Below, in pieces: positions 1 to 5,499 of a stretch of DNA of 5,737 nucleotides. Source of the stretch: DASQQQ01 sp036390995 (GTDB lineage: Bacteria > Actinomycetota > UBA4738 > HRBIN12); NCBI GenBank assembly GCA_036390995.1, contig DASWAT010000148.1, forward strand, positions 1 through 5,737, read 5' to 3'. Below the pieces are notes generated by a model. The model was not told where the DNA came from and did no database searches. It worked only from the letters and a program-made list of their open reading frames with translations. Every line of letters begins with the position of its first letter. Within the stretch, counting starts at the first letter, position 1. The translations under genes were made by a program, and so were the position numbers.

Positions 1-2
1 GA

Positions 3-134
3 CTGGGATCGGACCTGCGATGGATCTTCGCCACGGGGCGCCTCGGGCTCGACGGCTCGGTGTTCGCATCCGGCCAGGAAGATCCCCTCTCGATCGTGAC
101 CTTGGTCACAGCGCTCCATGAACGGTCTCGTTAG
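3..134 (+). CDS. C-terminal fragment of an unidentified protein (5' end outside window)
   Basis: A reading frame is open from the window edge to a TAG at 132-134, giving 43 residues that end TALHERSR. The frame has about 77% G/C at third codon positions and a balanced, partly hydrophobic composition (for example RWIFATGRLGLDG and SIVTLVTALHER, which looks helical). The other two + frames and the opposite strand read as Arg/Pro- or Cys/His-rich low-quality peptides. No family is recognised. The stop codon overlaps the probable -10 element of the HNH gene, so the two genes are packed tightly with no terminator between them. The fragment is short, so a non-coding interpretation remains possible. 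Confidence 0.35.
   Translation: MGSDLRWIFATGRLGLDGSVFASGQEDPLSIVTLVTALHERSR
96..109. repeat. Short inverted repeat GTGACC-TT-GGTCAC
   Basis: Two perfect 6-bp arms flank a 2-nt centre. The repeat lies 28 nt upstream of the SOS box. It could be a minor operator, or a chance palindrome inside the end of the upstream coding frame. No regulator is recognised. Confidence 0.2.
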
Positions 135-157
135 GCTCGAACGTATGTTCGAGGTGA
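132..157 (+). promoter_or_regulatory. Probable -10 element and ribosome binding site of the HNH gene
   Basis: TAGGCT at 132-137 fits the actinobacterial TANNNT -10 pattern, and transcription would then start near 144. No convincing -35 is seen at 17-18 nt. GAGGTGA at 151-157 is an exact match to the 16S anti-Shine-Dalgarno complement, 4 nt before the ATG at 162, and fixes that start codon. The SOS box lies between the -10 and the Shine-Dalgarno and overlaps both, as expected for a repressor that blocks initiation. Confidence 0.4.
137..152. promoter_or_regulatory. LexA-binding SOS box (TCGAAC-N4-GTTCGA)
   Basis: The sequence TCGAACGTATGTTCGA has perfect 6-bp arms around a 4-nt centre. The symmetry continues one pair outward (C136/G153), giving 7-bp arms. 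This equals the LexA-binding consensus known from mycobacteria and close to that of Bacillus (CGAAC-N4-GTTCG). It lies 9 nt upstream of the HNH start codon, over the predicted transcription start and Shine-Dalgarno. LexA binding here would repress the nuclease gene until DNA damage. Confidence 0.8.
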
Positions 158-161
158 GGGT

Positions 162-1394
162 ATGAGCGAGCTCCGGTCGACCGTGGAGGCCTTCCGCTCG
201 GAGGTGCTCCCGGAGCTGCCCGATGCCCGCATCGAGGAGGACTTCGCGGAGCTGCACCGAGCGGTGGAGCAGCTGGAGCTCGAGCGGCTCCGCCGGCTGG
301 CCGAGCTGGAGCGCCGGCGCATCTTCGAACGCGACGGGCACCTCTCGGCGGCCTCCTGGCTGGCCTTTACGCACAAGGTGGCCTGGGGAACGGCCCGGGA
401 GCACGTGCGGGTGGCCCGGGCCCTGGAGGAGATGCCGCTGACCCGCCGGGCCTTGGACGCCGGCGACATCTCGCTGTCGGCGGGGAAGGTGCTGGTGGCG
501 GCTCGCGAGGCCGATCCGGAGGCGTTCGCCGAAGGAGAACGAGCCCTGGTGGAGGCGGCCCAGATCCACCAGGTGGGAGATCTGAAGAAGGTGGCGGCGT
601 ACTGGCGCCAGGCGGTGGAGCGCGAGCGCTCGCTGCGGGGCGAGGAGAAGCTGCGGGAGCGACGGAGGCTCCACGCTTCGGTCACGTTCCTGGGGATGGT
701 CCGGGTGGACGGGGATCTTGATCCGGAGACCGGGGAGAGCCTGCTCACGGCGCTCGGGGCGGTGCTGGATGCCGAGTCCAGGTCCCGAGGCGAGGACGAT
801 GACCGCACCCCGGCGCAGCGGCGGGCCGATGCCCTTGGCGAGATCTGCCGGCAGTGGCTGGACCGTGCCGACCGGCCGGTCGTGGCCGGGGAACGGCCCC
901 ACCTCACGGTGACCGTGGATGCCGATGCGATCGCCATCCACGGAGGCTCGGAGGACTCCTCGGGCGGGGCCGCCGGCCGTCCGCCGACCCCCACCAGCGA
1001 GCTCGATCACGTCGGTCCGGTGGGCAGCCAGACCGCCAGGACCCTGGCCTGCGACGCCTCGGTGATGCGGGTGGTGATGGCGGGGCGCTCCGAGCCGCTG
1101 GACGTGGGGCGGCGCACCCCGGTGGTCTCACCGGCCATGCGCCGCGCGGTGATCGTGCGCGACCGTCGCTGCCGGTTCCCCGGGTGCGACCGGCCCCACA
1201 CCTGGTGCGATGCCCACCACGTCGTGCACTGGGCAAGCGGCGGACCGACGGCTCTGCCGAACCTGGTCCTCTTATGTCGCCGGCACCACCGGATGGTGCA
1301 CCAACGCGGCGGGTTCCGGCTGGAGCTGTTGGACGGGCGGCCCGTGTTCCGGCGGCCGGACGGGTCGATGCTCGAGGACCGGGGGCCGCCGTAG
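162..1394 (+). CDS. DUF222 / 13E12-repeat family HNH endonuclease
   Basis: The predicted protein has 410 residues. The N-terminal and central part (about 5-250) is Arg/Glu-rich and helical, with a coiled-coil-like stretch near 35-55 (QLELERLRRLAELERRR), as in DUF222. A low-complexity Gly/Ser/Pro linker (about 260-280) follows. The C-terminus is an HNH nuclease module: Zn-ligand-like C337-x4-C342 and C349, then the AHHVVHW core (H352/H353), N367, and C372-x2-HH (H375/H376). These residues match the ββα-metal HNH fold, so catalytic potential looks intact. The length is usual for the family, which is multicopy in actinobacteria (the 13E12 repeats of Mycobacterium tuberculosis). The ATG at 162 has a near-perfect Shine-Dalgarno. 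An SOS box just upstream implies damage-induced expression. The biological role of the family is not settled; nuclease activity is inferred from the motif. The gene converges on sufB with a 3-nt gap. Confidence 0.9.
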   Translation: MSELRSTVEAFRSEVLPELPDARIEEDFAELHRAVEQLELERLRRLAELERRRIFERDGHLSAASWLAFTHKVAWGTAREHVRVARALEEMPLTRRALDAGDISLSAGKVLVAAREADPEAFAEGERALVEAAQIHQVGDLKKVAAYWRQAVERERSLRGEEKLRERRRLHASVTFLGMVRVDGDLDPETGESLLTALGAVLDAESRSRGEDDDRTPAQRRADALGEICRQWLDRADRPVVAGERPHLTVTVDADAIAIHGGSEDSSGGAAGRPPTPTSELDHVGPVGSQTARTLACDASVMRVVMAGRSEPLDVGRRTPVVSPAMRRAVIVRDRRCRFPGCDRPHTWCDAHHVVHWASGGPTALPNLVLLCRRHHRMVHQRGGFRLELLDGRPVFRRPDGSMLEDRGPP

Positions 1395-1397
1395 CGG

Positions 1398-2810
1398 CTA
1401 GCCGATCGCGCCCTCCATCTGGAGCTCGATGAGGCGGTTCAGCTCGACCGCGTACTCCATGGGCAGCTCGCGGGTGATGGGCTCGATGAAGCCGTTCACG
1501 ATCATCGCCGAGGCTTCCGTCTCGGTGAGGCCGCGGCTCATCAGGTAGAAGAGCTGGTCCTCGCCGATCCGAGCCACCGAGGCCTCGTGGCCGAGCTGCG
1601 CGGTCTCCTCCTCGACCTCCACGTACGGGTAGGTGTCGGAGCGGCTCTGCTCGTCGAGGATCAGGGCGTCGCAGCGGACCATCGACTTCGCGTGGTGCGC
1701 GCCGGGCTCCACCCGGACCAGGCCGCGGTAGCCCGTGCGCCCGCCGTCCTTCGAGACCGACTTCGACGTGATCACGCTGGTGGTGTACGGCGCGGCGTGG
1801 ATCGCCTTGCCGCCGGCGTCGGTGTGCTGGCCCTTGCCGCCGTACGCGACCGAAAGCACCTCACCGCGGGCGCCCTTGCCGAGCAGGTAGATCGACGGGT
1901 ACTTCATCGTGACCTTCGAGCCGATGTTGCCGTCGACCCACTCCATCACGGCGTCCTCGTACGCGACGGCGCGCTTCGTCACGAGGTTGTACACGTTGTT
2001 CGACCAGTTCTGGATCGTCGTGTACCGGACCCGCGCGCCCTTCTTCACGATGATCTCGACCACGGCCGAGTGCAGCGAGTCGGAGGTGTAGATCGGCGCC
2101 GAGCAGCCCTCCACGTAGTGCACGTACGAGCCCTCGTCGGCGATGATCATCGTCCGCTCGAACTGGCCCATGTTCTCGGCGTTGATCCGGAAGTACGCCT
2201 GGAGCGGGATGTCCACGTGCACGCCCGGCGGCACGTAGATGAACGACCCGCCCGACCACACGGCCGAGTTCAGCGCCGCGAACTTGTTGTCGTTCGGCGG
2301 GATGATCGTGCCGAAGTACTCCTTCACGATGTCCGGGTGCTCGCGCAGCCCGCTGTCCATGTCGCTGAACAGCACGCCCATGGACTCGAGCTCGGTGCGG
2401 ATCTTGTGGTACACGACCTCGGACTCGTATTGGGCGCTCACGCCGCCGAGGTACTTCTTCTCGGCCTCGGGGATGCCCAGCTTGTCCCACGTCCCGCGGA
2501 TGTCCTCGGGCAGGTCGTCCCAGCTCTTCGCCTGCTCCTCGGTGGGCTTGATGTAGTAGTAGATGTTGTCGAAGTCGATGCCCGACAGGTCGGCGCCCCA
2601 CCAGGGCATGGGCCGCTGCCGGAAGTGCTTCAGGGACTTCAGCCGGAGCCTGCGCATCCAGTCGGGCTCGCCCTTGCGCTCCGAGATCTCCTCCACGACA
2701 TGCTCGGACAGCCCACGCTTCGGCACGAAGACCGAATGCGACGGGTCACTCCAGCCGAAGCGGTAGCCCTTGTCGAGTTCCTTGAGGTGCTCTTCCTGGG
2801 TGACGGCCAC
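1398..2810 (-). CDS. sufB: Fe-S cluster assembly scaffold protein SufB
   Basis: The predicted protein has 470 residues, a full-length SufB. SufB is the core of the SufBC2D scaffold, on which sulfur delivered by the SufS cysteine desulfurase system is assembled into Fe-S clusters in the cytosol. Family hallmarks include YYYIKPT (84-90), AVWSGGSFIYVPPGVHVDIPLQ (183-204), VEGCSAP (233-239, C236) and QNWSNNVYNLVTKR (267-280). In the C-terminal core, C380 in the VRCDAL motif corresponds to E. coli SufB C405, and H408/E409 in LGHEAS correspond to E. coli H433/E434, the residues tied to nascent cluster formation. The start is taken as GTG at 2810 (M-AVTQEEHL) because GGGGGAG lies 6 nt upstream. The reading frame is open further upstream to 3176, but that part only mirrors the sulfurtransferase gene out of frame. 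There is no adjacent sufC, sufD, sufS or sufU: upstream is a sulfurtransferase and downstream the convergent HNH gene. Confidence 0.95.
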   Translation of the reverse strand: MAVTQEEHLKELDKGYRFGWSDPSHSVFVPKRGLSEHVVEEISERKGEPDWMRRLRLKSLKHFRQRPMPWWGADLSGIDFDNIYYYIKPTEEQAKSWDDLPEDIRGTWDKLGIPEAEKKYLGGVSAQYESEVVYHKIRTELESMGVLFSDMDSGLREHPDIVKEYFGTIIPPNDNKFAALNSAVWSGGSFIYVPPGVHVDIPLQAYFRINAENMGQFERTMIIADEGSYVHYVEGCSAPIYTSDSLHSAVVEIIVKKGARVRYTTIQNWSNNVYNLVTKRAVAYEDAVMEWVDGNIGSKVTMKYPSIYLLGKGARGEVLSVAYGGKGQHTDAGGKAIHAAPYTTSVITSKSVSKDGGRTGYRGLVRVEPGAHHAKSMVRCDALILDEQSRSDTYPYVEVEEETAQLGHEASVARIGEDQLFYLMSRGLTETEASAMIVNGFIEPITRELPMEYAVELNRLIELQMEGAIG

Positions 2811-2816
2811 GATCGA

Positions 2817-2823
2817 CTCCCCC
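2817..2823 (-). promoter_or_regulatory. Ribosome binding site of sufB (GGGGGAG)
   Basis: On the - strand, GGGGGAG ends 6 nt before the GTG at 2810-2808. It decides the sufB start against longer in-frame alternatives that overlap the sulfurtransferase gene. Confidence 0.7.
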
Positions 2824-2859
2824 GTTCGGTTCGCTCGGGAGCTTCCGCCGAACACCTCC

Positions 2860-2889
2860 AGGATAGCCTCGGAGGAGGCCGAAAGTCCA
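2860..2889 (-). promoter_or_regulatory. Possible promoter of sufB in the sulfurtransferase-sufB gap
   Basis: On the - strand, TGGACT (2889-2884) and TATCCT (2865-2860) are separated by 18 nt, each matching 4 of 6 consensus bases. This would start transcription near 2853 and leave a leader of about 43 nt. The 125-nt gap between the two genes is long for a simple operon, which supports an internal promoter. A small inverted repeat (GCCTC-4-GAGGC, 2866-2879) sits in the spacer and an 8-bp palindrome GACCGGTC lies at 2893-2900 just upstream. Neither is a recognised operator. Read-through from the sulfurtransferase remains possible. Confidence 0.3.
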
Positions 2890-2935
2890 CCTGACCGGTC
2901 GGATTTCGAGGCCCGGCCGTCCTCCGCTGCTCCGG

Positions 2936-3778
2936 CTACCCCTTCTCGACGGGCGCGCCGACCAGGCTGCCGTACTCCGTCCAGGAGCCGTCGTAGTTCT
3001 TCACGTTCGGGTAGCCGAGGAGCTCCTGCAGGGCGAACCACGTGTGGCTCGAGCGCTCGCCGATCCGGCAGTAGGCGATGATCTCCTTGTCGGCGGTGAT
3101 CCCCTCGGCCTCGTACAGCGCCCGCAGCTCGTCGGCCGACCTGAACGTGCCGTCGTCGTTCGCGGCCTTGCCCCACGGGATGTTCGCGGCTCCGGGGATG
3201 TGTCCGGGGACCTGCGACTGCTCTTGCGGGAGGTGGTCAGGGGCGAGCTTCTCCCCCCGGTACTCCTCGGGCGAGCGGACGTCGACGAGGGCCGAGGAGC
3301 CCAGCTTCGAGATGACCTCGTCCCGGAAGGCGCGGATCTGCGACCGCTGCGACCCCGTGATGGCGAACCCGGTGGCCGGGTACGTGGGCACGTCCGAGGT
3401 CAGCTCACGGCTCTCGAGCTCCCACTTCTTGCGACCCCCGTTCAGGAGCTTCACGTTGTCGAAGCCGCGGAGCTTCAGGATCCAGTACGCGTAGGCGGCG
3501 AACCAGTTTTTGTTTCCGCCGTACAGGACCAGGGTCGTGTCGGGCCCGACGCCGGCCCTCGACAGCAGCGCCGAGAGCTCCCGCTGGTCCACGTAGTCGC
3601 GACCCACCTTCGTGTGGAGATCGGTCGACCAGTTCCAGCCGACCGCCCCTCTGATGTGACCCTTCTCGTAGGCGGTCGCGTCTTCGTCTACCTCGATCAC
3701 GCGGACGTCTGCGTCGCCGAGACGTCCTTCGAGCCGATCCGTCTCGACCAGCGCGCCGGGGTTCGCGTATCCGCTCAT
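2936..3778 (-). CDS. Thiosulfate sulfurtransferase (two-domain rhodanese, CysA2/CysA3-like)
   Basis: The predicted protein has 280 residues and two tandem rhodanese domains. The first (about 14-125) lacks a catalytic Cys: the loop reads LYGGNKNW at 85-92, as expected for the inactive structural domain. The second (about 145-275) has the DVRSPEEYRG motif (166-175), HIPGAANIPW (193-202) and the active-site loop CRIGERSSH with C237 as the persulfide-carrying Cys. The C-terminus NYDGSWTEYGSLVGAP (261-276) is typical of the family. Active enzymes move a sulfane sulfur from thiosulfate to an acceptor such as cyanide or thiols; the physiological acceptor is unknown here. The sequence closely resembles M. 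tuberculosis CysA2/CysA3 (277 residues). No symbol is given because cysA also names a sulfate transporter ATPase. The ATG at 3778 is supported by AAAGGAG 9 nt upstream. sufB follows after 125 nt on the same strand, which suggests but does not prove a joint role in sulfur supply. The long 5' leader contains a Cys-codon ORF and a strong hairpin. Confidence 0.92.
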   Translation of the reverse strand: MSGYANPGALVETDRLEGRLGDADVRVIEVDEDATAYEKGHIRGAVGWNWSTDLHTKVGRDYVDQRELSALLSRAGVGPDTTLVLYGGNKNWFAAYAYWILKLRGFDNVKLLNGGRKKWELESRELTSDVPTYPATGFAITGSQRSQIRAFRDEVISKLGSSALVDVRSPEEYRGEKLAPDHLPQEQSQVPGHIPGAANIPWGKAANDDGTFRSADELRALYEAEGITADKEIIAYCRIGERSSHTWFALQELLGYPNVKNYDGSWTEYGSLVGAPVEKG

Positions 3779-3787
3779 CGGCTGGTG

Positions 3788-3794
3788 CTCCTTT
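3788..3794 (-). promoter_or_regulatory. Ribosome binding site of the sulfurtransferase (AAAGGAG)
   Basis: On the - strand, AAAGGAG lies 9 nt before the ATG at 3778. A perfect 11-bp hairpin ends 15 nt upstream of it, close enough to affect ribosome access or transcription through the leader. Confidence 0.7.
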
Positions 3795-3809
3795 CGGGTC
3801 GGGAACGAG

Positions 3810-3836
3810 AGAAGGGCCGCTTCGTGCGGCCCTTCT
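3810..3836 (-). terminator. Perfect 11-bp hairpin in the sulfurtransferase leader (attenuator or terminator candidate)
   Basis: Read on the - strand, AGAAGGGCCGC (3836-3826) pairs perfectly with GCGGCCCTTCT (3820-3810) around a 5-nt loop ACGAA. The 3' side continues as the pyrimidine-rich CTCGTTCCC rather than a true U-tract, which is common for terminators in GC-rich actinobacteria. The hairpin starts 21 nt after the stop of the Cys-codon upstream ORF and ends 15 nt before the Shine-Dalgarno of the sulfurtransferase. An attenuator for that gene is the preferred reading. A plain terminator for transcripts entering from the IS side is the alternative. Confidence 0.5.
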
Positions 3837-3857
3837 GCACTCCTGCCTGCCGTCTGG

Positions 3858-3938
3858 CTACGGCGAAGATCGCACGAGATCCGTCCGCGCCGGGCGGCGC
3901 GGTGTGGCGCCGGGACAGCAGAGCCGAGACGGGATCAT
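3858..3938 (-). CDS. Putative 26-residue leader peptide with tandem Cys codons (uORF)
   Basis: The ATG is at 3938-3936 and the TAG at 3860-3858. The peptide begins MIPSRLCCPG, with adjacent Cys codons TGC TGT at 3920-3915, and ends TDLVRSSP. G-rich sequence (GGGGTGGTGGGGG) precedes the ATG, but it is not a clean Shine-Dalgarno. It lies in the predicted leader of a sulfur-metabolism gene, between the candidate promoter and a strong hairpin. Short Cys-rich leader ORFs acting as cysteine-responsive attenuators are known from mycobacteria, and that is the model invoked here. A chance ORF of this size with two Cys codons is quite possible. No homologue was recognised with certainty; the DLVR-x-S ending only loosely recalls actinobacterial leader peptides. 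Confidence 0.35.
   Translation of the reverse strand: MIPSRLCCPGATPRRPARTDLVRSSP
3885..3902 (-). repeat. 7-bp stem, 4-nt loop inverted repeat inside the leader ORF
   Basis: CCGCGCC (3885-3891) and GGCGCGG (3896-3902) are perfect complements around a 4-nt loop. On the - strand it begins 12 nt after the tandem Cys codons, so a ribosome paused there would sit against or over it. It may take part in leader folding, or be a chance stem in very GC-rich DNA. Confidence 0.3.
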
Positions 3939-4008
3939 GGCCCCCACCACCCCATAGCAGCGCGTGCGGATCACTGGGATTCCCTACCTCCGGGGTCGGA
4001 TTCGGGCC

Positions 4009-4038
4009 ATGGTCGCACCGCTGCAGGTGCGATGTCAA
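4009..4038 (-). promoter_or_regulatory. Candidate sulfurtransferase promoter with operator-like inverted repeat in the spacer
   Basis: On the - strand a perfect -35, TTGACA (4038-4033), is followed after 18 nt by GACCAT (4014-4009), a weak -10. The spacer is almost exactly filled by an inverted repeat: TCGCACC (4032-4026), 6 nt, GGTGCGA (4019-4013). A dimeric repressor bound there would occlude the promoter. Predicted start is near 4002, giving a leader of about 224 nt. The IS left end lies 18 nt upstream of the -35. The regulator is unknown. Confidence is limited by the poor -10. Confidence 0.4.
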
Positions 4039-4047
4039 GGGAAGCGG

Positions 4048-4056
4048 CGGGGGCGG
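4048..4056. repeat. Left copy of probable IS target-site duplication
   Basis: CGGGGGCGG directly abuts the left IS end. The matching position beyond the right end is TGAGGGCGG: 7 of 9 bases agree, 7 of 8 counting from the IS side, with GGGCGG exact. This fits an aged 8-9 bp duplication. The GC-rich context makes partial matches likelier by chance. Confidence 0.45.
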
Positions 4057-4080
4057 GTAGCGTCGCCCGAACGGCAGCAG
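4057..4080 (+). repeat. Left terminal inverted repeat of the IS
   Basis: Starts GTAGCGT and ends GGCAGCAG. Aligned without gaps to the reverse complement of 5500-5523, it agrees at 17 of 24 positions, including the 7-bp tip and the GGCAG block at positions 17-21. Similarity stops at both edges. Confidence 0.65.
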
Positions 4081-4151
4081 CCCAGGAAGGCTGGCTCCGA
4101 GAAGCGCATGAAGAAGGCACGTAGGCTCGCTCCACAACGGCGAAGTCACGG

Positions 4152-4157
4152 AAGGAG
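4152..4157 (+). promoter_or_regulatory. Ribosome binding site of the transposase (AAGGAG)
   Basis: AAGGAG lies 5 nt before the GTG at 4163. This supports the GTG start and disfavours the out-of-frame ATG at 4108. Confidence 0.7.
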
Positions 4158-4162
4158 CCTGC

Positions 4163-5413
4163 GTGCCGAACATCAGCCTAACCGTCGAGGTGCCCTGGCC
4201 CAAGGGCAAGCCCACGTTCTCCAAGCTCGAGCGAGCGATCCACCGCGCGGCGATGTCCGCCGGGCGCCAGGCATTGGTGGCCGCGCTGGGGATCTGGGAG
4301 CAGGAGCTGCTGCCCACCGCCGGAGCCCGCCAGCGAAGGGTCCGCCGCTACCTGCTCACCCGCCTGGGACCGATCCGGTACTGGCGCTGGAAGACCCGCA
4401 AGCACGGCCGGTACGGCTTCCCGTTGGATCGGGCCATGGGGATCGCGCCCTGGCAGACCTGCTCGGCCTTCGTGTGGGAGCGGGCCTGCCGGCTGGCCTC
4501 CAGCGTCCCCTACCGCACCGCCGCACGGATGCTCTCGGACCTGGTCGGGCAGGCCACGGACCACCGGGTGCTGTGGCGCCTGGTGCAGAAGGCGGGTCGG
4601 GCCAGAAGGGCCCAGATCGAGTCCCACCGGGCGGCGATGTTCGAGCTGGGCGAGGCTCCGCCCGAGCCCGCCGAGGCTCCCGAGATGGTCGTGACCGAAA
4701 TCGACGGGGCGGTGCTGCGCCACCAGCGGGGCGGGGTGTTCGAGGCCAAGGTCGCGGCGGCCTACCGCGGCAAGGCCGTGGTCTCGGGCACCGCCAGGCA
4801 CCGACGGCGGGTGGTCACCGGCAAGGCCGTGGTGGCCGGGGTCTACGAGGAGGGGATCGCCGGTCAGGTGTTCTACGCGGCGCTGTGCCGCTCCGTCGGC
4901 ATCCACCGGGCCCGGCACCGTCTGGTGTCGGGGGACGGAGCGGAGTGGATCCCGGTGCTGGTTCGCAACTGGTTCCCCGATCACCTCTTCCAGCTGGACC
5001 ACTACCACCTGAAGACACGGCTGCGGCAGGTGGCCGGCGATCCCGCCCGGGCGGGGCGATGGATCGCCTGGGCCCTTGCGGGATCCTGGAGACCGATCGA
5101 GCGGTCCATGACCCAGCTGGTGGCCGCCGGCAGGCTCGACCCGAAGACCGCCCGGGAGACCCGGGCCTTCCTGCAGCTCAACGCCCCCGCGATCTGGGCC
5201 TTCCGAGCCCTGCTCGCCGCGGGAGCTCCTCCGGAGCTTTGTACCCGAGGCTCCGGGGTGATCGAGCACACGATCGATCTCCTCGTCGCCCGGCGCATGA
5301 AACGCCAGGGCATGTCCTGGTCCCGCGACGGCGCCCACAACCTCCTGGTGCTGCGGGCGCTCATGCTCGACCCCATCGCCTGGCGAGCGTGGTGGAAGGA
5401 GGTGATCGCCTGA
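4163..5413 (+). CDS. ISLre2 / UPF0236-type DDE transposase
   Basis: The predicted protein has 416 residues and an intact frame. Order of features: a basic N-terminal region with the R-R-Y-L-L-T-R-L-G-P-I-R-Y motif (61-73) preceding the RYGFPLDRAMGI block (83-94); a helix-turn-helix-like stretch with PYRTAARMLSDL and DHRVLWRLVQKAG (116-145); then the catalytic core with EIDGAVL (D181), SGDGAEWI (D258), FQLDHYHLK (D279) and the C-terminal VIEHTIDLL-x3-RMKRQGMSWSRDGAHNLLVLRAL block (E368). D181, D258 and E368 are the best DDE candidates. The DGAEWI, LDHYH and GMSWSRDGA motifs are characteristic of UPF0236/ISLre2 transposases. It cuts and rejoins the ends of its own element. The GTG start has AAGGAG 5 nt upstream. 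The left IS end is 106 nt upstream and the right end 110 nt downstream. Family assignment is by motif recall, not by search. Confidence 0.88.
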   Translation: MPNISLTVEVPWPKGKPTFSKLERAIHRAAMSAGRQALVAALGIWEQELLPTAGARQRRVRRYLLTRLGPIRYWRWKTRKHGRYGFPLDRAMGIAPWQTCSAFVWERACRLASSVPYRTAARMLSDLVGQATDHRVLWRLVQKAGRARRAQIESHRAAMFELGEAPPEPAEAPEMVVTEIDGAVLRHQRGGVFEAKVAAAYRGKAVVSGTARHRRRVVTGKAVVAGVYEEGIAGQVFYAALCRSVGIHRARHRLVSGDGAEWIPVLVRNWFPDHLFQLDHYHLKTRLRQVAGDPARAGRWIAWALAGSWRPIERSMTQLVAAGRLDPKTARETRAFLQLNAPAIWAFRALLAAGAPPELCTRGSGVIEHTIDLLVARRMKRQGMSWSRDGAHNLLVLRALMLDPIAWRAWWKEVIA

Positions 5414-5432
5414 TCCACACCGATGCATGATC

Positions 5433-5450
5433 GCCCTCCTGCAGGAGGGC
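5433..5450 (+). terminator. 18-bp perfect palindrome after the transposase gene
   Basis: GCCCTCCTGCAGGAGGGC is fully self-complementary and begins 20 nt after the transposase stop, inside the IS. As RNA it can form a 7-bp stem with a 4-nt loop. No T-tract follows (AACTTCGG), so it is a probable GC-type terminator; a protein-binding subterminal site is the alternative. Confidence 0.45.
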
Positions 5451-5499
5451 AACTTCGGCGTCCCCGACGAGCGAGGGGGCCGAGAAGAGCAGAGCGGAC

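Noticed and set aside
1..119. Divergent - strand frame from ATG 119 off the left edge
   Set aside because: No Shine-Dalgarno, a Cys/His/Glu-rich peptide and lower third-position GC than the + frame over the same bases.
131..994. 287-codon - strand frame opposite the HNH gene
   Set aside because: It is a Ser/Arg low-complexity shadow that runs through the SOS box and promoter.
1587..2894. 435-codon open frame on the + strand opposite sufB
   Set aside because: Its Val/Leu/Arg/His-rich composition with no motifs is typical of a frame opposite a high-GC gene.
2811..3176. Extension of the sufB frame upstream to an ATG at 3176
   Set aside because: The added 122 residues are Arg/Gly-rich and mostly mirror the sulfurtransferase gene out of frame. 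The GTG at 2810 has a good Shine-Dalgarno and gives the normal SufB length.
3779..4002. SAM or other known riboswitch in the sulfurtransferase leader
   Set aside because: No conserved core of the SAM-I/SAM-IV or other familiar sulfur-related riboswitch classes could be recognised by eye.
3936..4011. 8-bp inverted repeat CATGGCCC / GGGCCATG around the leader start
   Set aside because: The distal arm overlaps the predicted -10 and would not be in the transcript. Without a mapped start it is best treated as chance.
3775..4317. 180-codon - strand frame upstream of the sulfurtransferase
   Set aside because: It starts inside the antisense of the IS transposase and crosses the IS end, so it cannot be an ancestral gene. 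There is no Shine-Dalgarno or motif.
3964..5424. Alternative IS ends with GTGCGGATCA (3964) and GTGTGGATCA (reverse complement, ending 5424)
   Set aside because: A 9/10 match of this size is expected by chance in the search space. The right copy would leave no room for the post-stop sequence, and the 24-bp repeats at 4057/5523 with matching flanks are much better.
3964..5452. Long frames overlapping the transposase (3964-5430 on +, 4178-5452 on -)
   Set aside because: They are Gly/Arg/Pro-rich shadows that cross the IS boundary or lie opposite the transposase. Neither has recognisable domains.
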